From Clostridium acetobutylicum ATCC 824 (GTDB taxonomy: Bacteria; Bacillota; Clostridia; Clostridiales; Clostridiaceae), in contig NC_003030.1 of NCBI RefSeq assembly GCF_000008765.1, forward strand, positions 1,088,001 to 1,152,000: a stretch of 64,000 bases of DNA, in the 5' to 3' direction. Shown in pieces: positions 9,625-23,313 of the stretch (position 1 is the first letter of the stretch; each line of letters begins with the position of its first letter). Under the pieces are notes generated by a model, which ran no database searches, was not told where the DNA came from, and worked only from the letters and a program-made list of their open reading frames with translations. A program made the translations under genes and the position numbers.

Positions 9625-12222
9625 ATGGATGTTGATAAATTAACATTAAAAGTTCAGCAAGCTATAAATGATTGTCAAACTATAGCTGTAAGGTATAATC
9701 ATCAACAAATTGATACAATCCACCTTTTTATGGCAATTATATCCCAAGAAGATGGACTTATACCAAACATATTAGGCAAAATGGGTGCTGATGTGGAGAC
9801 TGTTAAAAGAGATACAGAAGCTGAACTTGATAGAATGCCTAAAGTACTTGGAGAAGGTGCACAAAATGCTTCTATTTATGCTACAAGAAGATTTGAAGAG
9901 GTATTTGTAAGGGGAGAAAAAATATCAAGAGATTTTAAAGATTTATATATAAGTGTAGAGCATGTTATGCTTGCATTAATGGACATAGATAGTGGAGCAA
10001 TAAAGAGCATTTTAGATAAAAACAATATTTCTAAAAAAGAATTTTTAAAAGCACTCAGGGAAGTAAGGGGAAACCAAAGAGTTGATACTTCAGATCCTGA
10101 GGGTACTTATGATGCGCTAAATAAATATGGAAGAGATCTTGTTAAAGATGCAAAAAAACACAAATTAGATCCAGTTATAGGTAGAGACGAAGAAATAAGA
10201 AGAGTTATAAGAATACTATCACGAAGAACCAAAAATAACCCAGTGCTAATTGGTGAACCAGGAGTTGGTAAAACTGCTATAGTAGAGGGACTTGCAGAGA
10301 GAATTGTAAGAGGAGATGTCCCAGAGGGGTTAAAAAACAAAATAATATTTTCTCTTGATATGGGATCATTGGTTGCTGGTGCAAAATACAGAGGTGAATT
10401 TGAGGAGAGACTTAAAGCTGTATTGAAGGAAGTTGAGAGAAGTGAAGGGAAGATAATTCTCTTTATAGATGAAATTCATACTATAGTTGGGGCTGGAAAA
10501 ACAGAAGGCGCAATGGATGCTGGAAATATAATAAAACCAATGCTTGCTAGGGGAGAACTTCACTGTATAGGGGCTACAACCTTTGATGAGTACAGAAAGT
10601 ATATAGAAAAAGACAAGGCTCTTGAAAGAAGATTCCAAAAGGTTCAGATAGATGAACCTACAGTTGATGATGCTATATCAATACTTAGAGGACTGAAAGA
10701 AAGATTTGAAATACACCATGGAGTTAGAATACATGATAATGCAATAGTTGCAGCTGCAAAGTTGTCTGATAGATATATAACAGGAAGGTTTTTGCCAGAT
10801 AAAGCAATAGACTTAATTGATGAAGCTGGGGCAATGGTAAGAATGGAAATAGATAGTATGCCAACTGAATTGGATATGCTGAAAAGAAAAATATTTCAAA
10901 TGGAGATAGAAAAAGAGGCTTTAAGTAAGGAAAGTGATAAATTTTCTCGTGAAAGGCTTGAATCCATACAAAAAGAACTTAGTGATTTAAAAGATAAAGA
11001 TAAAGCAATGACAGCTAAATACGACAAAGAAAAAGCTCAAATACAAGGTATAAAGGAACTTAAAACAAAATTAGATGAAATAAGAGGTCAGATTGAAAAA
11101 GCGGAAAGAGAATATGACTTGAATAAGGCAGCAGAACTTAAATATGGTGAGGTGCCAAAGCTTGAACATGAAATTGAAGAAAAAGAAAATCTGATAAAAC
11201 AAAATGGGCAAAATGCAATGCTTAAAGAAGAAGTAACAGAAGAACAAGTTTCTAATATAGTTTCAAAATGGACTGGAATACCTGTTTCAAAATTGGTTGA
11301 AGGTGAAAGAAATAAGTTAATGAGACTTTCAGATGAGCTTGAAAAAAGAGTAGTAGGTCAAACTGAAGCTGTTAAATCAGTTGCGGATGCTGTTATTAGA
11401 GCAAGAGCAGGGCTTAAAGATATGAGTAAACCTATAGGCTCATTTATATTCTTGGGTCCAACAGGAGTTGGAAAAACAGAACTCGCCAAAACCTTAGCAA
11501 GAGTTATGTTTGATAGTGAAGATAATATAATAAGAATTGATATGTCAGAGTACATGGAAAAGTATTCCGTGTCAAGGCTTATAGGATCACCTCCAGGATA
11601 TGTAGGATATGAAGAAGGAGGACAGCTTACAGAAGCTGTTAGAAGAAAACCATATAGTGTAATACTATTTGATGAAATAGAAAAGGCACATAGTGATGTA
11701 TTCAATATATTCCTTCAAATATTTGATGATGGAAGACTTACAGATAATAAGGGCAATACAATTGATTTTAAAAATTCCATAATTATAATGACCTCCAATA
11801 TAGGCAGTGAGCACCTTCTTAATAATAAGGGGGTATCAAATGTTGATGAGGAAACTAAAGATAAAGTCATGAATGAATTAAAGGGTAGATTTAAGCCTGA
11901 ATTTTTAAATAGACTTGATGATATAATTATGTTTAAGCCACTATCCATTAATGAAATAGGAAAAATAATTGATATATTCCTTGAAAATATAAAATCAAAG
12001 CTTAAAGAAAAAAATATAAAGATTGATATTGCTGAGGAAGCTAAAAAAATCATAGCAGAAGAAGGATATGATCCTGTTTATGGTGCAAGACCATTGAAGA
12101 GATATATAGAGAATACTATTGAAACTCATATAGCTAAAATGTTTATATCAGGAGAGATTTCAGAGGGTGACATCTTGAAAATAGAGGGCTCTGATTCGAA
12201 GCTTACAATAGTAAAAAAATAA
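9625..12222 (+). CDS. clpB: ClpB protein disaggregase
   Basis: ClpB is a cytoplasmic hexameric AAA+ machine that works with DnaK to pull apart aggregated proteins. The 865-residue length is normal. Order: Clp N-domain (about 1-150), first AAA module with Walker A GEPGVGKT (210-217), the coiled-coil M-domain (about 410-530) that separates ClpB from ClpA/ClpC, and a second AAA module with GPTGVGKT (611-618) and FDEIEKAH. The ClpP-binding IGF/L loop was not noted, consistent with a disaggregase. AAGGGAAG precedes the ATG. No CIRCE element or CtsR-like operator was recognised in the 61-base gap upstream. Confidence 0.95.
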   Translation: MDVDKLTLKVQQAINDCQTIAVRYNHQQIDTIHLFMAIISQEDGLIPNILGKMGADVETVKRDTEAELDRMPKVLGEGAQNASIYATRRFEEVFVRGEKISRDFKDLYISVEHVMLALMDIDSGAIKSILDKNNISKKEFLKALREVRGNQRVDTSDPEGTYDALNKYGRDLVKDAKKHKLDPVIGRDEEIRRVIRILSRRTKNNPVLIGEPGVGKTAIVEGLAERIVRGDVPEGLKNKIIFSLDMGSLVAGAKYRGEFEERLKAVLKEVERSEGKIILFIDEIHTIVGAGKTEGAMDAGNIIKPMLARGELHCIGATTFDEYRKYIEKDKALERRFQKVQIDEPTVDDAISILRGLKERFEIHHGVRIHDNAIVAAAKLSDRYITGRFLPDKAIDLIDEAGAMVRMEIDSMPTELDMLKRKIFQMEIEKEALSKESDKFSRERLESIQKELSDLKDKDKAMTAKYDKEKAQIQGIKELKTKLDEIRGQIEKAEREYDLNKAAELKYGEVPKLEHEIEEKENLIKQNGQNAMLKEEVTEEQVSNIVSKWTGIPVSKLVEGERNKLMRLSDELEKRVVGQTEAVKSVADAVIRARAGLKDMSKPIGSFIFLGPTGVGKTELAKTLARVMFDSEDNIIRIDMSEYMEKYSVSRLIGSPPGYVGYEEGGQLTEAVRRKPYSVILFDEIEKAHSDVFNIFLQIFDDGRLTDNKGNTIDFKNSIIIMTSNIGSEHLLNNKGVSNVDEETKDKVMNELKGRFKPEFLNRLDDIIMFKPLSINEIGKIIDIFLENIKSKLKEKNIKIDIAEEAKKIIAEEGYDPVYGARPLKRYIENTIETHIAKMFISGEISEGDILKIEGSDSKLTIVKK

Positions 12223-12241
12223 ATTTATTTTAAGAAATGAC

Positions 12242-12282
12242 AAATAGAAGGTAAGGATTATATTACCTTCTATTTTTTTTTT
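12242..12282 (+). terminator. Terminator of clpB
   Basis: A 13-bp stem, AAATAGAAGGTAA against TTACCTTCTATTT, is followed by about ten T. Confidence 0.9.
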
Positions 12283-12332
12283 CTAAAAAGCAATACTAAA
12301 AAGGAAAACAATATATATGGAGATGTTAATAA

Positions 12333-13100
12333 ATGAAAAAGGCAAAAGAAAAATATTTGATTTTTATATTAATCTTTTTATTACTTCCCATTAATGCGAA
12401 AGCAGAAAGTAAGGGGATTTTAGGCAAGAAAGAAGAGAAAATTGCTTTTTTGACTTTTGATGATGGCCCAACACCTAATAATACAGTTAAAATAATTAAT
12501 GAACTAAATAAAAATAAGATAAAGGCAACCTTTTTTATAGTAGGTGAAAAGGGAGAAGAGCATACAAAGGCTATGGAGGAACTTGTTAAAAATAAAATGT
12601 GCATAATGCCACACAGTTATACGCATAAATTATCTATATATAAAAGTTTAGATAATTATAATGACGATTTAGATAAGTGTATAGGATTCATAAATAAGGT
12701 TAAGAAAAATAAAAAAGAATTGAAATATGTAAGAATGCCAGGTGGATCATATAGTAGATATAATAAATATGTTGTTAGCAGTATAAGAAAAGGCATACTA
12801 AAAAGGAATATGAATTATGTAGACTGGAATGTATGTTCGGGTGATGCAGAGGCTCATTATGTTTCGAGAGAAAAAATAATTAGTAATGTAAAAAAACAAT
12901 GTAAGGATCAGAAAATTATTGTTATATTGATGCATGACTCATATTATAAAAAAACTACAGTTGAGTCTATTAGTGAAATTGCAAAGTATTTAAAGGAAAA
13001 AGACTATAAATTCAAAACTTTTGACAATATAAGTGAAAAGGAAAGAAAGGAATTAATACGTATGGGTGTTATGAATAAAAAACAAAAAATAGATAAATAA
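12333..13100 (+). CDS. Polysaccharide deacetylase (NodB/CE4 family), secreted or membrane-anchored
   Basis: CE4 enzymes remove N-acetyl groups from peptidoglycan or other amino-sugar polymers. The 255-residue protein has an N-terminal hydrophobic segment (about 8-21) with NAKAES after it, read as a signal peptide or anchor. The NodB domain has its usual motifs: FLTFDDGPTP (catalytic and metal Asp), MPHSYTHK (metal-binding HxxxH), RMPGGSYSRYN, and ILMHDSYYKK (distal histidine). It sits beside cell-wall genes. The true substrate cannot be told from sequence; PdaA-like muramic deacetylases are the nearest model. Confidence 0.88.
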   Translation: MKKAKEKYLIFILIFLLLPINAKAESKGILGKKEEKIAFLTFDDGPTPNNTVKIINELNKNKIKATFFIVGEKGEEHTKAMEELVKNKMCIMPHSYTHKLSIYKSLDNYNDDLDKCIGFINKVKKNKKELKYVRMPGGSYSRYNKYVVSSIRKGILKRNMNYVDWNVCSGDAEAHYVSREKIISNVKKQCKDQKIIVILMHDSYYKKTTVESISEIAKYLKEKDYKFKTFDNISEKERKELIRMGVMNKKQKIDK

Positions 13101-13105
13101 AATTG

Positions 13106-13143
13106 GGTGACTTTTATATAGTTGATACTTTATAAAAGTCACC
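13106..13143. terminator. Bidirectional terminator between deacetylase and gatD
   Basis: A 13-bp stem, GGTGACTTTTATA with TATAAAAGTCACC, lies between convergent stops. Confidence 0.8.
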
Positions 13144-13154
13144 TCATTTAAAAA

Positions 13155-13886
13155 TTATTTAGTATTTGTTTCTCTGTTAATCACAAATTCTTTTGCCTTA
13201 AATTCAAGAGAATCATCTATTGGGTCTAATATAATTTCTTTTTTGTATTTTAATTCTAGGGCTGTTTTTATAAATCTATCAGCAAGCTCGGGATTTTTGG
13301 AGAGTAGTGAACCATGGAAATATGTACAATAAGTATTTTTATAGATGCAACCTTCATATCCATCGCTTCCGTTATTTCCATATCCAACAATGGTTTTTCC
13401 AAAAGGTTTTAAATCATTTATGTATGTTCTTCCAGAATGATTTTCAAAACCAACATAAGTTTCGTTAAAAAGCTCATTTTTTATAACAGTATTTCCTATA
13501 AATCTTTTATCTCCAGGCTCTGTGTATATATTTAATATATCTAACCCAGAAAGCTTTTCTCCTTCAGGTGTAGTGTAATACTTTCCTAAAAGTTGGTAGC
13601 CTCCGCAAATAGCGATAAATACTTTTTCACTGTTTATATAGTCCCTTATTGATTCTTTTTTTGTATTTGTAAGGTCCTCAGAAACTATTGATTGTTCATA
13701 GTCCTGTCCCCCACCAAAGAAGGCGATATCATAAGCATCTTTATCAAAGTTATCTTTTAATGATACATTTGATATATTTACTTTAATGCCTCTTTTTTCA
13801 GCCCTATATTTTAATATTCTTATATTGCCAATATCACCATACACATTTAATAAATCGGGATATAAATGACATATATTTAGTTCCAA
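13155..13886 (-). CDS. gatD: Lipid II isoglutaminyl synthase, glutaminase subunit GatD
   Basis: GatD supplies ammonia from glutamine to MurT, which amidates the alpha-carboxyl of D-Glu in lipid II. The CobB/CobQ-like amidotransferase domain shows FFGGGQDYEQ, the nucleophile in AICGGYQLLG (Cys94 with the start used here) and a histidine in YFHGSLLSKN (His191), close to the known GatD positions. The start is taken as TTG at 13886, five bases after GGTGGTGA; this gives MELNICHLYPDLLN, the usual N-terminus. The frame is open back to 13901, where it abuts the murT stop. It is co-transcribed with murT. Confidence 0.9.
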   Translation of the reverse strand: MELNICHLYPDLLNVYGDIGNIRILKYRAEKRGIKVNISNVSLKDNFDKDAYDIAFFGGGQDYEQSIVSEDLTNTKKESIRDYINSEKVFIAICGGYQLLGKYYTTPEGEKLSGLDILNIYTEPGDKRFIGNTVIKNELFNETYVGFENHSGRTYINDLKPFGKTIVGYGNNGSDGYEGCIYKNTYCTYFHGSLLSKNPELADRFIKTALELKYKKEIILDPIDDSLEFKAKEFVINRETNTK

Positions 13887-13901
13887 TACTTTCACCACCA
13901 A

Positions 13902-15248
13902 TTACCAAAGTTTTTTTATAAAGCCTTTAGAATAAAGGAATTTCCTAAGGTCTATCATTGCAGTATATGTAGCAAGTACATAAATTATTTCACCATCACA
14001 ATTCTTCATACTATTAAGTAATTCTTCAAAGTTATTTTCAAGTTCAAAGTTATCATTATTAAGACCGGCAACTTTTAGGCGTATAGCCATATCGTAGAGT
14101 CTAATACCCGAAACCATAACCTTATTTATATTTAAATTGCTTAGTTTTTCAAAATCTACATCCCATATCCAAGATACATCTCTTCCGTCAGCATAATTGT
14201 CATTTAATAAAACGGCTAAGCTTAATTCTCTTTTATCAAGAGATATAGTTTTGATAGCTTCATCGTATCCGGCAGGATTTTTTACTAAAATTATTTTAAC
14301 ATTTTTTCCGGCTATATCTATGGTTTCTTGTCTTCCAAAACTACTTTTTGAATTCTTTAGAGAATCAAATATAGTATCGTCCTCTATACCTAAAAATTTT
14401 GCTACAGAGTAAGCGCATAGTGCATTATATATATTATATACACCAGGTTGATTTAAATAAAAGTCTGTACCATTTATAGATATTGAGGAACCAGAAGGAT
14501 CAAGAGCTTTTACACTATCAATATAATAATCTAAATTAGGTCTTTTGTATCCACAGTTACTGCAGAAGAACTTTCCTAAATGATTATAAGTTATAAATTC
14601 ATATTCATAAGGATGTTTGCATTTGTTACAGAACTTAGCATCTGCATTTATACTTATTTTGTTTTCTTCGTTAATAGGACAGTCAAAGCCGTAGTACATA
14701 ATTTTATTAGGTACATCTAAGTTTCCGAGAAGGGATTCGTCACCGTTTAATATTAATGTTGCTTCGGGAGCCTTATTAACTCCTTCCATTATTTTTAATA
14801 GAGTAGTGTAAACTTCTCCATATCTATCAAGTTGATCTCTAAAAAGGTTAGTTATAATTATAGCCTTTGGTTTTGTATATTCTGTTAAAAATTTCAAATT
14901 AGCCTCATCAATTTCTATTACTGCATATTTTTCTTTTGAATCACTAAATTTAAAGTTTTTTATGAAACACGAAGTTATTCCTGGCTTTAGATTTGCGCCT
15001 GTATTGTTTGTTATTACCTCTTTGCCACTTGATTTTAGTATGCTGTAGATTAAATTAGTGGTAGTAGTTTTTCCGTTGGTTCCCGTTATAAATACTATAT
15101 TGTAATTTTTGGTTACCGTAGAAAGAATATTCTTATCTATCTTTAAGGCTACTCTGCCGGGAAAATTTGTTCCACCTTTAAAAAGTCTACTGGATATTCC
15201 TATTATCATTTTAGAAATAATTATGCTGAAAAAACTTCTTATATTAAT
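13902..15248 (-). CDS. murT: Lipid II isoglutaminyl synthase, Mur-ligase subunit MurT
   Basis: MurT uses ATP to activate lipid II and accepts ammonia from GatD. It has a short hydrophobic N-terminus, a Mur-ligase P-loop (FITGTNGKTTTTN), and a four-cysteine zinc ribbon (CNKCKH then CSNCGY) inserted in the central domain as in other MurT proteins. A C-terminal DUF1727-type domain ends the protein. The ribosome site GGAGGTG (15261-15255) would coincide with the only canonical start (TTG at 15263). ATT at 15248, six bases after it, gives an N-terminus that fits the family (NIRSFFSIIISKM), so I place the start there with caution. The enzyme identity is firm. Confidence 0.88.
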   Translation of the reverse strand: MNIRSFFSIIISKMIIGISSRLFKGGTNFPGRVALKIDKNILSTVTKNYNIVFITGTNGKTTTTNLIYSILKSSGKEVITNNTGANLKPGITSCFIKNFKFSDSKEKYAVIEIDEANLKFLTEYTKPKAIIITNLFRDQLDRYGEVYTTLLKIMEGVNKAPEATLILNGDESLLGNLDVPNKIMYYGFDCPINEENKISINADAKFCNKCKHPYEYEFITYNHLGKFFCSNCGYKRPNLDYYIDSVKALDPSGSSISINGTDFYLNQPGVYNIYNALCAYSVAKFLGIEDDTIFDSLKNSKSSFGRQETIDIAGKNVKIILVKNPAGYDEAIKTISLDKRELSLAVLLNDNYADGRDVSWIWDVDFEKLSNLNINKVMVSGIRLYDMAIRLKVAGLNNDNFELENNFEELLNSMKNCDGEIIYVLATYTAMIDLRKFLYSKGFIKKLW

Positions 15249-15435
15249 TTTGAACACCTCCAATGTCTAATATTATAATACATAATTTTAATATTTACAT
15301 CAATATACGCATAATTTTAAGGAAGTTAACTATAATAATTTGTTAAAAATATAAAATCCTATTTTAATAAGATAATTTAAATAGTATAATTAGTCTGTGT
15401 ACTTTTGCAAATTGGTTGCTGAAAGGAGACGTATA

Positions 15436-16359
15436 ATGTATACAAATTTAATATTTATATTTAAAATTATCTTAGAGGGAATAATCGAGGGAGTAACTGA
15501 ATTTTTACCTGTATCCTCAACAGGACATATGATAATCTTAGGAAGTATAATAGGATTTAAAGAAGGGGCGAAGCCGGTATCTTTATATGGTGCAGAATAC
15601 ATACATATGTTCGAAATAATAATACAGCTTGGTGCTATACTTGCAATAGTGGTTTTGTATTGGGATAAAATATTTTCTGCACTTAAGCCATCAAACTTAT
15701 TTCCATCTATGAAAGAACACGAAAAATCAGGTATTGGGGTAGTAGGAGAATTTTTTGTAAAAGGTTATAATACAATGCCTGGATTTAAATTTTGGACTAA
15801 TATAGTTGTGGCATGTATACCGGCTATAGTAATAGGTTTGCCTTTTCAAAAGAAGATAGATAAGCTACTGTTTTTCCCCGCACCAGTTGCTGCTGCTCTT
15901 ATGGTAGGTGCGGTATGGATGATTTTTGCCGAAAATAAATATCGAAAAAGAGCAAAAATAAAAAGTGTAGATGAAATAACTATTAAGCAGGCAATTGTAA
16001 TAGGATGTTTTCAATGTCTAGCTTTATGGCCTGGAATGTCAAGATCAGCATCAACAATAATAGGAGCTTGGATAGTTGGTGTAGCGACAGTTGCAGGAGC
16101 CGAGTTTTCTTTTTTTCTTGCAATTCCAATGATGTTAGGAGCATCTCTATTGTTTTTAATTAAAAATAGCGTAGTACTCTCAAGTGTTCAAATATTAGGA
16201 CTGGCTGTAGGATTTATAGTAGCTTTTATAGTAGCATTAGTCGTAGTTGACAGATTTATAAGTTTCTTAAAAAAGAAACCAATGAGAATATTTGCTGTAT
16301 ATAGGTTAGCTATTGGTATAATTGTTTTAGTGTTAGGATTTACTAAAGTGATAAGTTGA
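15436..16359 (+). CDS. uppP: Undecaprenyl-diphosphate phosphatase UppP (BacA)
   Basis: UppP removes a phosphate from undecaprenyl diphosphate so the lipid carrier can be reused in wall synthesis; overproduction gives bacitracin resistance. The 307-residue polytopic protein has both family signatures: EGVTEFLPVSSTGH near the N-terminus and LWPGMSRSASTIIGAW in the second half, which together form the active site. AAAGGAGACG precedes the ATG; the open frame extends upstream without a ribosome site. It is divergent from murT/gatD, which need the same lipid carrier cycle. Confidence 0.95.
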   Translation: MYTNLIFIFKIILEGIIEGVTEFLPVSSTGHMIILGSIIGFKEGAKPVSLYGAEYIHMFEIIIQLGAILAIVVLYWDKIFSALKPSNLFPSMKEHEKSGIGVVGEFFVKGYNTMPGFKFWTNIVVACIPAIVIGLPFQKKIDKLLFFPAPVAAALMVGAVWMIFAENKYRKRAKIKSVDEITIKQAIVIGCFQCLALWPGMSRSASTIIGAWIVGVATVAGAEFSFFLAIPMMLGASLLFLIKNSVVLSSVQILGLAVGFIVAFIVALVVVDRFISFLKKKPMRIFAVYRLAIGIIVLVLGFTKVIS

Positions 16360-16380
16360 TTTTAATATAGTAGTGGTTAA

Positions 16381-16414
16381 GGAGAAGCTTTAATTAGCTT
16401 CTCCATTATTATTT
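16381..16414 (+). terminator. Terminator of uppP
   Basis: GGAGAAGCT and AGCTTCTCC form a 9-bp stem with a six-base loop, followed by ATTATTATTT. Confidence 0.75.
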
Positions 16415-16506
16415 AATAACAAAATTCTATTTAGTATTGTACTGTATAGATATTAAATAAAGGATAATAATAATTTTATAATTAAAGAAAAGGGGAGTTT
16501 TAATAA

Positions 16507-16953
16507 ATGAACTATTCAGAGATTATAGAAGATATTATTAAAGAGAATAAATGGATAAAAAATATTATAGGAATGGATAGAATACGATGTGTAAAGTTAG
16601 TTAAGGAAAAGGGAAAACTTATGGTAATAGTGGTATCAGATAAGTTAAAATTTCCTATATGCAGTTTTGTAAGAAAAATTATGGTTTCAGAAGGAGAGGT
16701 GATTTTATTTTATGATGGAGAATACTTTGAAAGAGTAGAAAAAGGTGAGTATAACCGCTATAAAGATTATCTTGACATGGATGAATGGAATATTATTATG
16801 AGAGATAATCCTACAGATAGATTAGTTGAAGAAAATAAAGTAAGTGATAGAGAAAAATTTTATGTGGAACTTCATGAGACTGCAAAAGATTATATAAATG
16901 GTAAGTATGATAAGAAATGCACAGATGAATTAAATCATATATATAATCTTTAG
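16507..16953 (+). CDS. Hypothetical protein
   Basis: A 148-residue soluble protein with no recognised family. It has a mixed fold: a helix at the start, strands in the middle (KLMVIVVSDKLKFPICSF, VILFYDGEYFERV), and helices at the end. AGGGGAG lies before the ATG and the gene is isolated between uppP and the rRNA promoters. There is no signal peptide or membrane segment. Confidence 0.6.
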   Translation: MNYSEIIEDIIKENKWIKNIIGMDRIRCVKLVKEKGKLMVIVVSDKLKFPICSFVRKIMVSEGEVILFYDGEYFERVEKGEYNRYKDYLDMDEWNIIMRDNPTDRLVEENKVSDREKFYVELHETAKDYINGKYDKKCTDELNHIYNL

Positions 16954-17020
16954 AATTATTGTTTTATGCATGAATTCTTATTGCGTTAAAAATGCATTAT
17001 AATTCATGCATAAATTTTTA

Positions 17021-17048
17021 TTGACAATATGAATAAATGTGGTATGAT
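17021..17048 (+). promoter_or_regulatory. rRNA operon promoter P1
   Basis: TTGACA (17021-17026) and TATGAT (17043-17048) are 16 bases apart, upstream of the 16S gene and in tandem with a second promoter. Confidence 0.7.
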
Positions 17049-17105
17049 ATTATTCGTTGATTGAAGTTTGTAATTTTTAAAAATAAAAAAGTTTTTAGAA
17101 ATGTG

Positions 17106-17134
17106 TTGACAAAGTTTCTTCAAAATGATAATAT
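17106..17134 (+). promoter_or_regulatory. rRNA operon promoter P2
   Basis: TTGACA (17106-17111) and TAATAT (17129-17134) are 17 bases apart. A leader of about 300 bases follows before 16S. Confidence 0.7.
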
Positions 17135-17171
17135 ATATAAGCTGTCTAGTGCAGCAAACAATTGAACTTTG

Positions 17172-17197
17172 AAAATTAAACAGAGAATTAAAGAACC
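17172..17197 (+). other. rRNA leader: 5' arm of the 16S processing stem
   Basis: Bases 17172-17187 are the exact reverse complement of 18990-19005 beyond the 3' end of 16S, and 17190-17197 also pair with 18981-18988. This long duplex is the usual RNase III substrate around 16S. The rest of the leader to 17442 contains a CCTCAT/ATGAGG hairpin near 17294-17315 and no gene. Confidence 0.8.
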
Positions 17198-17442
17198 AGC
17201 AATTCTTTTGAATAGAATTTATTCTATTTAAATAAATTTAGCGATGAGCTAAAGGAATACAGATTAGCATCTGTATAAAGGATTCAGAAGAACCTCATAT
17301 TGATAATGATGAGGGGTTTTGTGTAAGACGAAGAAATGAAGAAAACTAATAGTAATCTATAGTGAGCTTCATTGATGAAGTATTACACGAAATTGACCAT
17401 CATAGTCTATAGAGATTTGGACGTATCTAATCAAACTTTTAA

Positions 17443-22030
<4,588 letters not shown>

Positions 22031-22105
22031 ATATAAAGGTAAATATATTAAGATTACTATGCAATTTTGAAAGTACAAAGTGCTTTCAAAAACTAAATAA
22101 ATTAA

Positions 22106-22221
22106 TCCGGTGACCATAGCTTGGTTGTAACACCCGTTCCCATACCGAACACGAAGGTTAAGAACCAAAGCGCCGATGGTACTGCAGGGGCAGCCCTGTG
22201 GGAGAGTAGGTCATTGCCGGG
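22106..22221 (+). rRNA. 5S ribosomal RNA
   Basis: It contains the conserved CCGAACACGAAGGTTAAG and GGGAGAGTAGGTC blocks, with CCGG arms closing the terminal stem. Length is about 116 bases. Confidence 0.93.
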
Positions 22222-22232
22222 TAAAATGTTAT

Positions 22233-22307
22233 TCCGCGATAGCTCAACGGTGGAGCACTCGGCTGTTAACCGATAGGTTGAAGGTTCGAATCCTTTTCGC
22301 GGAGCCA
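22233..22307 (+). tRNA. tRNA-Asn (GTT)
   Basis: The 75-base cloverleaf has acceptor TCCGCGA (22233-22239) paired with TCGCGGA (22297-22303), anticodon loop CTGTTAA giving GTT, T-loop GGTTCGAATCC, and an encoded CCA. It follows 5S by 11 bases, so it is probably transcribed with the rRNA operon. Confidence 0.96.
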
Positions 22308-22362
22308 TTTTATTTTTTGACAATTATTTTGTGGCTATAAAATTTTAAAAGAGGTAATATTT

Positions 22363-23088
22363 ATGCGATGGATTTTTTTATACATATATTTTGTTTTTTA
22401 TATGATTAGAACTACGTTTTTCAAGATAAAACTTAGTTATATAAGAAGAAATGCCCCAGAACAAGAGTATGAAGCAGCAGTTCATAAAGTGATTTTTAAT
22501 TGGGCAAAAACAATGCTTAGGGTTATTGGTGTTAAAGTGAATGTAAAGGGCATGGAAAATATACCAAAGGATACATGTGTATTTATTTCTAATCATCAGA
22601 GTAATGTAGATTTTTTGGCTATAATGGGCACAATCGATAAACAAATAGGATTTATAGCTAAAAAAGAAATTTTGAAAATAAAAATTGTAAGTAGCTGGAT
22701 GAAAATGATGCATTGCGTGTTTATTGATAGAAATGATATACGTAAATCGCTTATGGCTATAAATGAAGGAGTAGATAATTTAAAGAAGGGATATTCTATG
22801 GCAATATTTCCTGAAGGAACAAGAAGTAAAAGTAGTAATATGGGAGAATTTAAAAAAGGTAGTTTAAAGCTTGCAACAAAAGCTAATGCAGTAGTTGTTC
22901 CTATCGCAATCGATGGTGGATATAGACTTTTTGAAGATGTTAAGGGAAAGTTAAGACCAGGAGTGGTTAATATGTCTATATTAGAACCGTTAAATATTGC
23001 AGATTTGGATAAAGAGCAGAAGATGAACTTATCTGATATTCTTCACAAAAAAATAAGTGAAGAGTTGAAGTTAATAAAGCAGGATTAA
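22363..23088 (+). CDS. plsC: 1-acyl-sn-glycerol-3-phosphate acyltransferase (PlsC family)
   Basis: PlsC transfers an acyl chain to the sn-2 position of lysophosphatidic acid at the membrane, giving phosphatidic acid. The 241-residue protein has an N-terminal hydrophobic helix and the acyltransferase motifs: NHQSNVDFLA (the HX4D catalytic pair), FIDRND, FPEGTRS, and VVPIAIDGG. Length is typical. AGAGGTAA precedes the ATG. It lies just after the tRNA and has its own terminator; whether it reads through from the rRNA operon is not clear. Confidence 0.92.
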   Translation: MRWIFLYIYFVFYMIRTTFFKIKLSYIRRNAPEQEYEAAVHKVIFNWAKTMLRVIGVKVNVKGMENIPKDTCVFISNHQSNVDFLAIMGTIDKQIGFIAKKEILKIKIVSSWMKMMHCVFIDRNDIRKSLMAINEGVDNLKKGYSMAIFPEGTRSKSSNMGEFKKGSLKLATKANAVVVPIAIDGGYRLFEDVKGKLRPGVVNMSILEPLNIADLDKEQKMNLSDILHKKISEELKLIKQD

Positions 23089-23125
23089 ATTACATATTTT
23101 ATATCAATTTTATTTTAGATAAAAT

Positions 23126-23164
23126 TAAGGGTACTTTAAGAAGGATTTAAAGTACTCCTTTGTT
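23126..23164 (+). terminator. Terminator of plsC
   Basis: GGTACTTTA pairs with TAAAGTACTCC around a short loop, followed by TTTGTT. Confidence 0.65.
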
Positions 23165-23313
23165 ATATAATGAATATAGTTTAATAGTGAAATTAGAGGA
23201 TATAGGGGGGATAATATTAGTTTATAATTTTAATATTTTAGTATGGATGAGTTAACTCAATTAAATGGAATTATATGGTAAATGAAATGCGAATTTTTGA
23301 AAGGAATTATAAT

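Noticed and set aside
9596-9643. A 15-codon frame between the HTH-TPR pair and clpB, considered as a signal peptide gene
   Set aside because: It lacks a ribosome site, overlaps the clpB start, and has no hydrophobic secretion segment.
10107-12053. Minus-strand open frames inside clpB
   Set aside because: They are antisense to a strongly conserved ClpB gene, have no ribosome sites, and look like low-complexity antisense translations.
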